A DNA stretch of 64,000 nt, taken from contig NZ_JARSBP010000002.1 of NCBI RefSeq assembly GCF_029623955.1, positions 930,001 to 994,000 of the forward strand. Direction: 5' to 3'. Source of the DNA: Mycobacterium sp. 236(2023) (lineage in GTDB: Bacteria > Actinomycetota > Actinomycetes > Mycobacteriales > Mycobacteriaceae). The notes beneath the pieces are model-generated. The model saw only the letters and a program-made list of their open reading frames with translations, was not told the DNA's origin and did no database searches. Each line of letters starts with the position of its first letter. Position 1 is the stretch's first letter. This document shows positions 43,495 to 51,614 of the stretch, in pieces. The translations under genes and the position numbers were made by a program.

Positions 43495-43568
43495 GCGGAA
43501 CTCCCCGACTGCTGACCGATGTTGAGTCCCCAGCATCGATTGATTCTGAGCTGGTCGGGGAGTTCCGC
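43495..43568. repeat. Nested inverted repeat (15-bp perfect outer arms)
   Basis: GCGGAACTCCCCGAC (43495-43509) and GTCGGGGAGTTCCGC (43554-43568) are perfect inverted arms 44 bases apart. An inner pair (CGATGTTG / CAGCATCG, one mismatch) sits within the loop. A long, stable cruciform or RNA hairpin is possible. There is no T-run. It may be a miniature element or the end of a structured RNA. The wider gap 43294-43933 has no convincing gene apart from the weak ORF listed next. Confidence 0.6.
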
Positions 43569-43637
43569 GCTGGTGTCTGAGCGGAGCCCGGCACCTCTTC
43601 GATCCTACTGAACTTCTTGTTCAGTATTCCTGACGGG

Positions 43638-43859
43638 TCACCACAGCCATTCGAGTGCACTCGCGATGCCGACAGGGTCCAGCTGGATGTCAGACCCGGC
43701 GCTGCTCGACAGATCGACCGACCGCTGGATGCCTTCGACAGCAGCAAGGCTGGGGTCTTCGTGTTCAATGCCAAAGCGCATGGTCGTAGCCGGTGCGCGA
43801 TGACGATCGATCGACGCGACGAGTCGGGCAAGTGCCTTGAGCCTCCCACCGCGGTTCAC
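43638..43859 (-). CDS. Possible small hypothetical protein
   Basis: A 73-residue frame from GTG 43859 with protein-like composition at its C-terminal half (FGIEHEDPSLAAVEGI, GIASALEWLW). No family is recognised and no ribosome binding site is convincing. It could be a gene remnant. Confidence 0.22.
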   Translation of the reverse strand: MNRGGRLKALARLVASIDRHRAPATTMRFGIEHEDPSLAAVEGIQRSVDLSSSAGSDIQLDPVGIASALEWLW

Positions 43860-43933
43860 CGCGAACCCGGCGTCCCCATGAATTGCCTATCGTGCAGCGT
43901 CCATTCTTGACCCTCGGTTATCGAGGGCTACCG

Positions 43934-44668
43934 CTAGATCGCTGAGACGCCGCCGTCGATGACGAGTTCGAGGCCGTTGACGTAGCTTGACGCGTCCGAG
44001 GCGAGGAACAACGCGGCATCTGCGATCTCGTCGGGGCGGCCCATCTTTCCCCGCGGAATCAAGGATTCGAACTGCGCCTTCGTGTCTGCGTCGAACAACT
44101 GCTCCTGTATCGGCGTGGCGACCTGGCCGGGGGTCAGGACGTTGACCCGGATCTTCCTGTCCTTCAACTCGGTCAACCACACCCGGGCGTAGGCCTGCAG
44201 TACGGCCTTGCTTGCCGCGTACACACTCCACTCGGGGTAGCCCTTCAGCGAGGCGTTCGATCCCGTCATGAGAATTGAGCCGCCGTCGTTGAACAGCGGC
44301 AGCGCCTTCTGGACCGTGAACAGCGTGCCGCGCGCGTTCAGTCCGAAGGTGGCGTCGAAGTGCTCCTCGGTGATCTCGCCGAGTCGGCTCTGCGCGCCGG
44401 TGCCGGCACTGGCCCACAGCACGTCGATCGCCCCCTTTTCCCGTTTGACGGTGTCGAACAACCGGTCGAGGTCATTGAGATCTGCCGAATTGCCCTGAAC
44501 ACCAGTCACATTCGAACCGATCAGGTTGACGGCCTCGTCCAGCGCGTCTTTCCTGCGGCCCGAGATGAAGACGTATGCGCCTTCGTCGACGAACAGCTTC
44601 GCACCCGCTAGCGCCAAACCACTTGTCGCGCCGGTGATCACCGCGACCTTGCCATCGAGCTTTCCCAC
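43934..44668 (-). CDS. Short-chain dehydrogenase/reductase
   Basis: 244 residues from GTG 44668, chosen because TGGAGC lies six bases upstream. Rossmann motif is TGATSGLALA, the active site has a Ser in GSNASLKG and Y-x-x-x-K in YAASK. The end DGGVSAI is typical of glucose/3-oxoacyl reductase-like SDRs. It is divergent from a TetR gene, with two copies of TTATGTACAC between them, so it is the probable target of that regulator. The substrate is unknown. Confidence 0.88.
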   Translation of the reverse strand: MGKLDGKVAVITGATSGLALAGAKLFVDEGAYVFISGRRKDALDEAVNLIGSNVTGVQGNSADLNDLDRLFDTVKREKGAIDVLWASAGTGAQSRLGEITEEHFDATFGLNARGTLFTVQKALPLFNDGGSILMTGSNASLKGYPEWSVYAASKAVLQAYARVWLTELKDRKIRVNVLTPGQVATPIQEQLFDADTKAQFESLIPRGKMGRPDEIADAALFLASDASSYVNGLELVIDGGVSAI

Positions 44669-44693
44669 GATCGCTCCATTTCGTAGCGGAAAA

Positions 44694-44757
44694 TTATGTA
44701 CACCGAACAGGGTGCTTAACGTAGCGAACGTTGCGAGGGCGCGCAAGTTATGTACAC
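44694..44757. promoter_or_regulatory. Paired TTATGTACAC operator candidates
   Basis: TTATGTACAC occurs at 44694-44703 and again at 44748-44757, in direct orientation and 54 bases apart, each with the TGTACA palindrome at its centre. The sites lie close to the SDR start and the TetR start, so one regulator dimer could cover each promoter. Confidence 0.45.
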
Positions 44758-44788
44758 AGATTCGTACCCGCTGAGTTACGCTTCGTGC

Positions 44789-45358
44789 GTGACGGAGTTG
44801 GAAAAGGGGCCGCGAGGCCTGCGTCGTGGCAGGGGCGCGCGAGAGCGAATCCTTGGTGCGTCCCGACAACTGTTCCGGGAGCAAGGCATCAACAACACGG
44901 GACTGGACCAGCTGTGCTCGGTGGCGCAGGTGTCCAAGCGCACCTTCTACCAGCACTTTGCGGGCAAGGACGAGCTGATCGCTGAACACCTACGGCGATT
45001 CGATCCCGACATCCTGCCCGAGGTGTTCGACCGCACTGATCTCACTCCGCGGGAACGACTCCTCGCTGTCTTCGACCTCCACGGCCCCCTGTGCCCGTAC
45101 ATCGCGGCGGCCGTCGAAATTCACGACCCTGACCATCCCGCACGCGAACACGCCCGCGACTACAAGCTGGCCTTTGCCGCACGGCTGACCGACGCCGCGC
45201 GCGAGGCTGGCGCCGCCCACCCCGAACGACTCGGCGAACAGCTGGCGCTGCTGCTCGACGGGGCCTCAGCCCGCAACCGGGTCCTCAACGCCGAAAGCTT
45301 CGAGACCGCCGCCGCCATCGCGACGGTCCTCATCGACACCGCCCTGGGTCAGGCCTAG
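44789..45358 (+). CDS. TetR family regulator divergent from SDR
   Basis: 189 residues from GTG 44789. An ATG at 44750 is in frame but lies inside the operator repeat, so the later start is preferred. The HTH reads ARERILGASRQLFREQGINN, then VSKRTFYQHFAGKDELI. The ligand domain contains a Cys in GPLCPYIAAA and RARNR-like helices typical of the TetR group near oxidoreductases. It is likely autorepressed and represses the divergent SDR and possibly the downstream oxidoreductase. Confidence 0.85.
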   Translation: MTELEKGPRGLRRGRGARERILGASRQLFREQGINNTGLDQLCSVAQVSKRTFYQHFAGKDELIAEHLRRFDPDILPEVFDRTDLTPRERLLAVFDLHGPLCPYIAAAVEIHDPDHPAREHARDYKLAFAARLTDAAREAGAAHPERLGEQLALLLDGASARNRVLNAESFETAAAIATVLIDTALGQA

Positions 45359-45424
45359 TACCGTCCAAAGGCGCGGTGTTGCAGAACGACTGGGACTAGC
45401 GGACGTGAGCGGAAAGGGATCGAC

Positions 45425-46327
45425 ATGCGTGCCTACGGCTTCACCGAAGTAGGTGGTCCTCAAAATCAGGCCCTCCTGGACGTGCCCGTTCCAGAACCCG
45501 GGCGAGACGAGGTGCGCGTTCGCGTGCGCGCGGCGGGGGTTAACCCCGGCGACTGGCGCGTGCGTGAAGGATCGCAAGGCCATCACGGCCCGACGGTGCT
45601 CGGTCGGGAAGTGGCGGGGACGGTGACTGCCGTAGGGCCTGAGGTATCGGGCTTCGAAATCGGGGAAGAAGTCTTCGGTGGTTGCCCCGGGATGACGGGC
45701 GGGTGGGCGGAACAGGCTCTCACCATCGCCTCGTTCACCGCCCATCGGCCGGCCGCGGTTCGGCCCGAGGCCGCCGCCGTGCTGCCGGTAGCGGCGGGGA
45801 CGGCGCTGGACGCGTTGAGACGGTTCGACCTTGCCGCCGGTTCGACGTTGTTGGTCAATGGCGCAGGAGGTGGCGTCGGCGTTGCCGCGGTGCAACTCGC
45901 ACGGGCGCGCGGACTGCGGACGATAGGGGTTGCGAGCCCTGCCAAGCATGCTCTGATCGCTGAGTTCGGCGCCACGCCAGTGGATTACGGCTCCGGCGTC
46001 GAACAGCGGATACGCGACGCGGCCCCGCAGGGAGTGGATGCAGTCCTCGATATGGTCGGTGGCGAACCCCTGCGGATCGTCGCGGGCCTAATGGCCGACC
46101 GGTCACGATTGACGTCTCTTGCGGACAAGTCACTTGTCGTGGAGCTGGGCGGTTTCGAGCTGGTACGCGATCGCAGTTCCGCCGTGCTGGCTGAACTCGC
46201 CCAACTCGTCGCATCGGGCCAATTGGATCCCCATGTCACGGATGTGATGCCGCTCGCCGATGCGGCGTCTGCTCTCGCGCTGATCGAGGAGGGGCACGCC
46301 ACCGGAAAGGTCGTGCTCGTGCCCTGA
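45425..46327 (+). CDS. NADPH:quinone reductase-like medium-chain oxidoreductase
   Basis: 300 residues from ATG 45425. The GroES-like domain lacks the zinc Cys/His set (AAGVNPGDWRVREG) and is followed by a Rossmann domain with NGAGGGVGVAAVQLA. This places it with zinc-independent quinone reductases/enone reductases (QOR type). It uses NADPH to reduce quinones or alkenals. It is 66 bases after the TetR gene on the same strand and may be part of its regulon. Confidence 0.87.
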   Translation: MRAYGFTEVGGPQNQALLDVPVPEPGRDEVRVRVRAAGVNPGDWRVREGSQGHHGPTVLGREVAGTVTAVGPEVSGFEIGEEVFGGCPGMTGGWAEQALTIASFTAHRPAAVRPEAAAVLPVAAGTALDALRRFDLAAGSTLLVNGAGGGVGVAAVQLARARGLRTIGVASPAKHALIAEFGATPVDYGSGVEQRIRDAAPQGVDAVLDMVGGEPLRIVAGLMADRSRLTSLADKSLVVELGGFELVRDRSSAVLAELAQLVASGQLDPHVTDVMPLADAASALALIEEGHATGKVVLVP

Positions 46328-46439
46328 TTCAGCACCGCGGTGTCGCGGTCCGATGATGCCGATCGTCATCGATGGCGGAAGTTCGGCAGCCGCGATCTCA
46401 AAGATCCTTGGCATGCAACCGATTCACGGAAGTGCTTCG

Positions 46440-47546
46440 TTAGGTCGCCTGCGCAGGCACGTTGACTTGTCCTGAATTCTCGATCATGGTGCGGTAAAGG
46501 TTGAGATATCTGTCAACCATCGACGCCGCCGAGCAGTGGCTTGCGGCCTGCGCATGCACAGCGGATCTAGGCAAGGTGAGCGCGTGACCGATAGCGGCGG
46601 CCATTCCGTTAACGTCACCATCCGGAACGAGCCGGCCACCCTGCGTACCAACAATTTCGGGGATTCCGCCGCGGGCGAAAGCAATGACAGGCGTGCCACA
46701 CATCATCGCCTCGGCGACGACCAGCCCGTACGGCTCATCCCATTGCGGGGTCACCAAAGCTGCCGCCGAGTTTCCGACTAGCTGCGCAAGTTCGGCATGA
46801 GCCAGATGCCCGGCATAACGGACGTTCCCGCCCAGATGGGGCTGAACATCGTGCACAAAGTAGTCGACGTCAGAGATGGGCCCGGCAAGAATCAGCTGCC
46901 GGCGGGCGAGGCGAGCGGCGGCGATGGCCAGGTGGGGTGCCTTCTCCCGGGTGATCCGGCCGAACCAGACAAGGTCGTCTCCGCCGGAGCCCACCGGCCA
47001 GTACCGACAGTCGATACCGTTGCGCACCAACGCAATATCAGACAATAGGTGCTGCCAAGAACGTGCAGTGAAGGCGCTGACAGCTGCGAACTGGGCGCCG
47101 GCTCCGGCTGTGGCGCCCAGTGCCGATTCGAGCCACGGAGTTGGGGGAGTATGCAGGGTGCACAGCATAGGAGTGGACAGTGTCGGTGCCATCGCCACAG
47201 GCAGGTGATGCAGGCTGTGGTTGTGGATGACGTCGAATTCCTTCCCTGCCGAGCCTGCCAATTGCAGCATCAGTGTCAGGTATGCGTGATGATCGGCCAT
47301 GAATACCGCGCTGGGCATGGACGAGTCGGACAGGGCCGCAGCACTGAGTCCGAGACTTTGGACCTCTAGGGCGGGACAATCCAGACCGGGGTCCGAGTCG
47401 GGTCCTGCGAACAATGAGACGCGATGTCCTGCCTGGACGAGTGCGCGAGCAAGGTGCCAGACATGAGCCTCCAGTCCGCCGGCGAACGGCTGGCGGATCG
47501 GAAACTGATTGGAGGCGATCAACGCTATCCGCATCGGGGCGGTCAC
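46440..47546 (-). CDS. Family 4-type glycosyltransferase
   Basis: 368 residues from GTG 47546, which overlaps the upstream glycosyltransferase stop (GTGA). GT-B fold: N-terminal LIASNQFPIRQPFAGGLEAH and C-terminal nucleotide-sugar site DLVWFGRITREKAPHLAI plus EPYGLVVAEAMMCGTPVIAF. No membrane segment is seen. It follows the second glycosyltransferase in a two-gene unit. Acceptor and sugar are unknown. Confidence 0.88.
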   Translation of the reverse strand: MTAPMRIALIASNQFPIRQPFAGGLEAHVWHLARALVQAGHRVSLFAGPDSDPGLDCPALEVQSLGLSAAALSDSSMPSAVFMADHHAYLTLMLQLAGSAGKEFDVIHNHSLHHLPVAMAPTLSTPMLCTLHTPPTPWLESALGATAGAGAQFAAVSAFTARSWQHLLSDIALVRNGIDCRYWPVGSGGDDLVWFGRITREKAPHLAIAAARLARRQLILAGPISDVDYFVHDVQPHLGGNVRYAGHLAHAELAQLVGNSAAALVTPQWDEPYGLVVAEAMMCGTPVIAFARGGIPEIVGTQGGRLVPDGDVNGMAAAIGHALTLPRSAVHAQAASHCSAASMVDRYLNLYRTMIENSGQVNVPAQAT

Positions 47547-48607
47547 GACGACAGCTGTCTGTAAAGGTCCTGGTGCGCCTCGGCCAAGAGAACCCGCTCG
47601 GCTCGTCGGGTTGCCCAGTCGGCGCGCGGCGCCGAATCGCCCGTTGCCCAGCGCGCATGCTGGGTCCGCACGGCTGCGTCGAGTGATTCGGAGTCGAAAT
47701 AGTCTTCAGTGAAGCCGAAAACACCGCACGGGCGCTGTTCGTCGTAGAAGCCGCAACTGGGTGCGATGACCGCGGTGCCAAGGTCGAAACAGGCTTCCAG
47801 CCAACCCGAGTGTGTGCCGAACCGGTACGGCAGCACTGACACATCAACAGCCGAAAGATATTCCCACAGTTGGTCTTCCGAGAAGTACGGGTGCACGCGC
47901 ACATCCACGTGCTCGAACCGCTCGAAGGCCATGATCGCCGCACCGGCCCGAGGTGAGAACCAATGATTGTTCTCGTCGAAGATCTCGTCGTGAACGTTGA
48001 TCTGCAATCGCGCATGGGGCAGCGTCGTAATGGTGGACACAAGGGTGTGCAGCACTGGGAGTGGATCCATGTTGGCGCGCAAGCTCTTGACGTGAACTGC
48101 GACGACGAACTGAGTGGAAGGCTTGCGGACTGCTTGGATGCGGGCACTTTCTACGACGTGCGGGTGGGGAGCGACGAGAGCTCGGCGGCCCCAGCGCCGC
48201 TCGACGGTTGTGGCGGCGCCAGGGGTCAACGTGATCAGGGATTGGGCTGCTGAAACGAGGATGTTCTGCTGCTCAGTATGTGCCGCGGGGTCTGGGTGGT
48301 GCGGGTTGCGTAAGTCATGGACGGTGTAGACGAGGGGTTTGTCATGCCTCTCCAACGCGTGCACCACATCGCCGAGAATCTCGGAACCGACGGCGTCGAA
48401 TCCGAAATGGACATGAAATACGTCAAATTCGTTGTGATGCCGCTCAATCCATGAGGGTTCGAGCATTAATGGGGGCCACCACCCGCCCGGCACTATCCGT
48501 CCGTCGGCCGGGACCGGGTCCGGCAGTCGGACGACGGCGTCGACGCCCATCGGGTGCGATAGGTGACGCACGTACACGTGCGACTGCGGCACTGACGCGA
48601 CCCGCAT
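47543..48607 (-). CDS. Glycosyltransferase (GT-B type)
   Basis: 354 residues from ATG 48607 with GGGAG upstream. N-terminal portion has FDVFHVHFGFD and PLVYTVHDLRNPHH; the C-terminal half has YLSAVDVSVLPYRFGTHSGW and LEACFDLGTAVIAPSCGFYD, a glycosyltransferase nucleotide-binding arrangement. It is translationally coupled to the family 4 enzyme. The pair is divergent from a putative stress operon. Confidence 0.85.
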   Translation of the reverse strand: MRVASVPQSHVYVRHLSHPMGVDAVVRLPDPVPADGRIVPGGWWPPLMLEPSWIERHHNEFDVFHVHFGFDAVGSEILGDVVHALERHDKPLVYTVHDLRNPHHPDPAAHTEQQNILVSAAQSLITLTPGAATTVERRWGRRALVAPHPHVVESARIQAVRKPSTQFVVAVHVKSLRANMDPLPVLHTLVSTITTLPHARLQINVHDEIFDENNHWFSPRAGAAIMAFERFEHVDVRVHPYFSEDQLWEYLSAVDVSVLPYRFGTHSGWLEACFDLGTAVIAPSCGFYDEQRPCGVFGFTEDYFDSESLDAAVRTQHARWATGDSAPRADWATRRAERVLLAEAHQDLYRQLSS

Positions 48608-48608
48608 A

Positions 48609-48893
48609 CTACGAACTCCCGGTGTGTGCTGAAACGCGAACAGGCACCGCTGTCACCCGCGCATGGCCAACTTCTATGGCCACCAGATACCCGGAACCAG
48701 AGCCATCAACCACCGTGTTGAGTAGGACATCATCGCTGTTTTCAACGCTCGCGGCCGGGTGTTCCTGAGCAATAGCAACAGGTTTCCAGGCACGCAGTCG
48801 GTCGTGAAGTCCCGATGCTTGCGTCTGCGGCGGTACGCGAGTGCAGTCCCCGGCGCGGCTGTGCGCGGCGACGCGTCGGTGGTGATTCTCCAC
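48609..48893 (-). CDS. Doubtful 94-residue ORF in the divergent promoter region
   Basis: A frame from 48893 ends one base before the glycosyltransferase ATG. The C-terminal part looks protein-like (VAIEVGHARVTAVPVRVSAH), the N-terminal part does not. It would cover the whole upstream region including both promoter candidates. It may be chance in GC-rich DNA; apart from promoters nothing else is seen in 48608-49026. Confidence 0.25.
   Translation of the reverse strand: MENHHRRVAAHSRAGDCTRVPPQTQASGLHDRLRAWKPVAIAQEHPAASVENSDDVLLNTVVDGSGSGYLVAIEVGHARVTAVPVRVSAHTGSS
48687..48711 (-). promoter_or_regulatory. Weak SigF-like promoter for the glycosyltransferase pair
   Basis: On the minus strand GGTT is followed after 15 bases by GGGTAT, about 80 bases before the glycosyltransferase start. 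The -10 box is a full match to the mycobacterial SigF consensus, while the -35 (GGTTG) is imperfect. Confidence 0.3.
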
Positions 48894-48968
48894 TGTTCAG
48901 GACACCCAGGCGGCGGTCTTGGTACTCGGGGGCGGAAATCCGACGACGTTTTTCGCTACAGCAGGACC

Positions 48969-48993
48969 GTTTTCACGCATTGGTGCCGGGTAT
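48969..48993 (+). promoter_or_regulatory. SigF-type promoter of the zinc alcohol dehydrogenase operon
   Basis: GTTT at 48969-48972 and GGGTAT at 48988-48993 with 15 bases between them, an exact match to the mycobacterial SigF consensus GTTT-N15-17-GGGTA. It ends 33 bases before the alcohol dehydrogenase ATG, giving a short leader with AGGAGG. Confidence 0.65.
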
Positions 48994-49026
48994 GCCGCGC
49001 CGAATACCGATCCGCTAGGAGGCGCA

Positions 49027-50175
49027 ATGAAGGCGATGACGTACCGCGGTCCTTACAAGGTCCGTATCGAGGAGAAGGACGTCCCGGTTATTGAACACCC
49101 CAACGATGCAATCGTGCGGGTGGAATTGGCGGCGATCTGCGGATCGGACCTGCATCTCTATCACGGGTTGATGCCGGACACGCGGATCGGTCACACCTTC
49201 GGACATGAGTTCATCGGGGTGGTGGAGTCGGTGGGTCCGTCCGTGCAGAACCTTGCGCCGGGGGACCGGGTGATGGTGCCGTTCAACGTCTACTGCGGGT
49301 CGTGCTACTTCTGCGCCCGCGGCCTGTACTCGAACTGCCACAACGTGAACCCGAACGCCACCGCGGTGGGCGGCATCTACGGCTATTCCCATACCTGCGG
49401 TGGTTACGACGGAGGTCAGGCGGAGTTCGTGCGGGTGCCCTTTGCCGACGTCGGCCCCTCTGTGATCCCGGACTGGATGGAGGCCGAGGATGCGTTGTTG
49501 TGCACTGATGCCCTCTCGACGGGTTACTTCGGCGCACAACTGGGCGACATCGTCGAAGGAGACACCGTCGTCGTCTTCGGGGCGGGGCCGGTCGGTCTGT
49601 ACGCGGCGAAGAGTTCATGGCTGATGGGGGCGGCCCGCGTCATCGTCATCGACCACCTGGAGCACCGGCTGGAGAAGGCGCGCTCCTTTGCGCACGCCGA
49701 GACGTACAACTTTGGCGAGTACGGCGACATCGTCGTCGAGATGAAGAAGGCGACCGACTTTCTCGGCGCCGATGTCGCCATCGACGCGGTTGGCGCCGAA
49801 GCCGACGGCAATCTGATACAGCACATCACCACGGCAAAGCTCAAGATGCAGGGCGGCTCTCCCATTGCCCTCAACTGGGCCATCGACTCGGTGCGCAAAG
49901 GCGGAACGGTCTCGGTCGTCGGCGCCTACGGGCCGATGTTCAGTGCGGTGAAGTTCGGCGACGCGATGAACAAAGGCCTCACCATCCACGCTAACCAATG
50001 TCCGGTAAAGCGACAGTGGCCTCGGTTGTGGTCGCATATCGAAAACGGTCATATCAAGCCGAATGAGATTGTCACACACAGGTTCCCGCTCGAACATATT
50101 GCGGAGGGCTATCACATCTTTTCATCCAAGCTGGACGACATCATCAAACCGGTCGTCGTCGTCAACCACAACTGA
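49027..50175 (+). CDS. Zinc-dependent alcohol dehydrogenase (formaldehyde dehydrogenase-like)
   Basis: 382 residues from ATG 49027 preceded by AGGAGG. Catalytic zinc ligands are Cys in AAICGSD and His-Glu in TFGHEF. The structural zinc site is CGSCYFCARGLYSNC. The Rossmann motif is FGAGPVGLYAA. It belongs to the group that includes glutathione-independent formaldehyde dehydrogenases and threonine dehydrogenase-like enzymes. It is the first gene of a putative SigF unit of four genes. The substrate is undetermined. Confidence 0.9.
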   Translation: MKAMTYRGPYKVRIEEKDVPVIEHPNDAIVRVELAAICGSDLHLYHGLMPDTRIGHTFGHEFIGVVESVGPSVQNLAPGDRVMVPFNVYCGSCYFCARGLYSNCHNVNPNATAVGGIYGYSHTCGGYDGGQAEFVRVPFADVGPSVIPDWMEAEDALLCTDALSTGYFGAQLGDIVEGDTVVVFGAGPVGLYAAKSSWLMGAARVIVIDHLEHRLEKARSFAHAETYNFGEYGDIVVEMKKATDFLGADVAIDAVGAEADGNLIQHITTAKLKMQGGSPIALNWAIDSVRKGGTVSVVGAYGPMFSAVKFGDAMNKGLTIHANQCPVKRQWPRLWSHIENGHIKPNEIVTHRFPLEHIAEGYHIFSSKLDDIIKPVVVVNHN

Positions 50176-50196
50176 TCGAACCTAGGGAGAACCGTC

Positions 50197-50772
50197 ATGA
50201 CCCAGACAACGCCACGAGTGCCGGCCTACACGGCCGATCATCCACCGGTCCCTGACAGCGAGGCTCTTCGGGCCCGCATCCCGGGATGGGGCGCCGATCT
50301 CGACAAGGCGGATCGGCCCTCGTCGCCGAAGTTGAAGTTCCTTGAGACGGGGGCGCATTGGGATTTCCCGGAGCGCCAGCCCGAGAAGTGGCCGCGGGAG
50401 CGTTCGGTCGAACATCGGTTCCTCACGCCGGTGTTCGGTACGGCGCAACCACCCAGCGGCCTCTCCGGAATTCTTCGCAAGTTCGCGTACGCGAAGTTCA
50501 GCGAGGGGCGTGCCGCCCACTGGCTGATTCTGCTGTATGCGGATCGCGTCGACGCGGCCGAGCATCACTTTCGTTCACTGCTGACCATGCGTCCTGACAA
50601 TCCGATCACCGAGTCGGGCTTAAGGGCGGAATTGACCCACAACGGCATGAGGTCTCGGGTCGGTCGCAAGCGTGTCGACGTCAAGCACATGTGGATTGAC
50701 CCCGTTCTGGTCGCCGGCCCATGGGTTCTCGGTATCTACCTGCTGCGAAGGCTGTTCCGGGGCCGCAAGTAG
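50197..50772 (+). CDS. Conserved hypothetical protein with C-terminal membrane anchor
   Basis: 191 residues from ATG 50197, 21 bases after the dehydrogenase stop, with TAGGGAG upstream. A polar, Pro/Trp-containing body (GAHWDFPERQPEKWPRERS) is followed by a folded-looking centre (AHWLILLYADRVDAAEHHF). It ends in one hydrophobic segment (VLVAGPWVLGIYLL) and a basic tail, which suggests a tail-anchored topology. No family is recognised. Cotranscription with the dehydrogenase and DJ-1-like protein hints at a stress role. Confidence 0.75.
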   Translation: MTQTTPRVPAYTADHPPVPDSEALRARIPGWGADLDKADRPSSPKLKFLETGAHWDFPERQPEKWPRERSVEHRFLTPVFGTAQPPSGLSGILRKFAYAKFSEGRAAHWLILLYADRVDAAEHHFRSLLTMRPDNPITESGLRAELTHNGMRSRVGRKRVDVKHMWIDPVLVAGPWVLGIYLLRRLFRGRK

Positions 50773-50882
50773 AGCCGGACCGCCCTGCGTACCGCGCCGC
50801 GGCACGGTGCGCTTTCGAGAAGCTAGCTGATTGTCGAAACCGCCGGTGGCACTACAAGTGTCGTAGGCAAAGGAGGAGGATA

Positions 50883-51614
50883 ATGTCGAACGGACGACGC
50901 CTTTCGGGGAAGAAGATCGCGGTGCTGGCCGCCGACGGGTTCGAGAAGGTCGAGTTGGTGGTTCCGATGCGGGCACTGCAACGGGCCGGTGCGGATGTCG
51001 ACATCGTGTCGCTGCGCCATGGACGAATTCGCGGGGTGAATCTCCACATGCCCGCGACCCGGGTCGGCGTGGACACGACCGTTGCTGACGCGAACCCCGA
51101 CGACTACGACGCGCTGCTCCTTCCGGGAGGCTTCATCAACCCAGATCTGCTGCGCCAGTCAGCTGATGCCAGGGATTTCGTGCGCGCCTTCGACCACAGC
51201 GGAAAGCCAATAGCAACACTGTGTCACGGCCCGTGGGTGCTGGCGTCGGCCGGATTCCTCACCGGACGAACCCTGACATCGTGGCCGGGTATCCGTGACG
51301 ATCTCATCAACGCCGGCGCGACGTGGCTCGATCGCGACGTCGTGCGCGACCGCAACCTACTCACCAGCCGCGGTCCCCAGGACCTGAAGATGTTCGTGCC
51401 GGCCATGGTCGACATCTTCGCCCAGCCGGCCAGCCACCCGCAGACTGTGACCAACGCTGTCGAGTCAGATCCCGCTCTCGACAAGCCCATTGGCTGGGCG
51501 GTGGCCGCGCTGCGCTGGTCTCCGAAGCCCTCGGCGGCAGCCCTGGCCGGGGCGGTCGCTGCGGCCCTCGTGACGCCGCTCCGCGGGCGGGTATCGATTC
51601 GAAAGGCGGCCTGA
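50883..51614 (+). CDS. DJ-1/PfpI family protein
   Basis: 243 residues from ATG 50883, with AAAGGAGGAGG upstream. The class I amidotransferase-like fold shows the nucleophile elbow ATLCHGPWVL (Cys) and the acidic partner near the N-terminus (GFEKVELVVP). It closes with a hydrophobic C-terminal extension of about 55 residues (KPSAAALAGAVAAALV) not found in short PfpI proteins. Roles in the family include protease, glyoxalase III and chaperone. It overlaps the next gene by one base (TGATG). Confidence 0.88.
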   Translation: MSNGRRLSGKKIAVLAADGFEKVELVVPMRALQRAGADVDIVSLRHGRIRGVNLHMPATRVGVDTTVADANPDDYDALLLPGGFINPDLLRQSADARDFVRAFDHSGKPIATLCHGPWVLASAGFLTGRTLTSWPGIRDDLINAGATWLDRDVVRDRNLLTSRGPQDLKMFVPAMVDIFAQPASHPQTVTNAVESDPALDKPIGWAVAALRWSPKPSAAALAGAVAAALVTPLRGRVSIRKAA

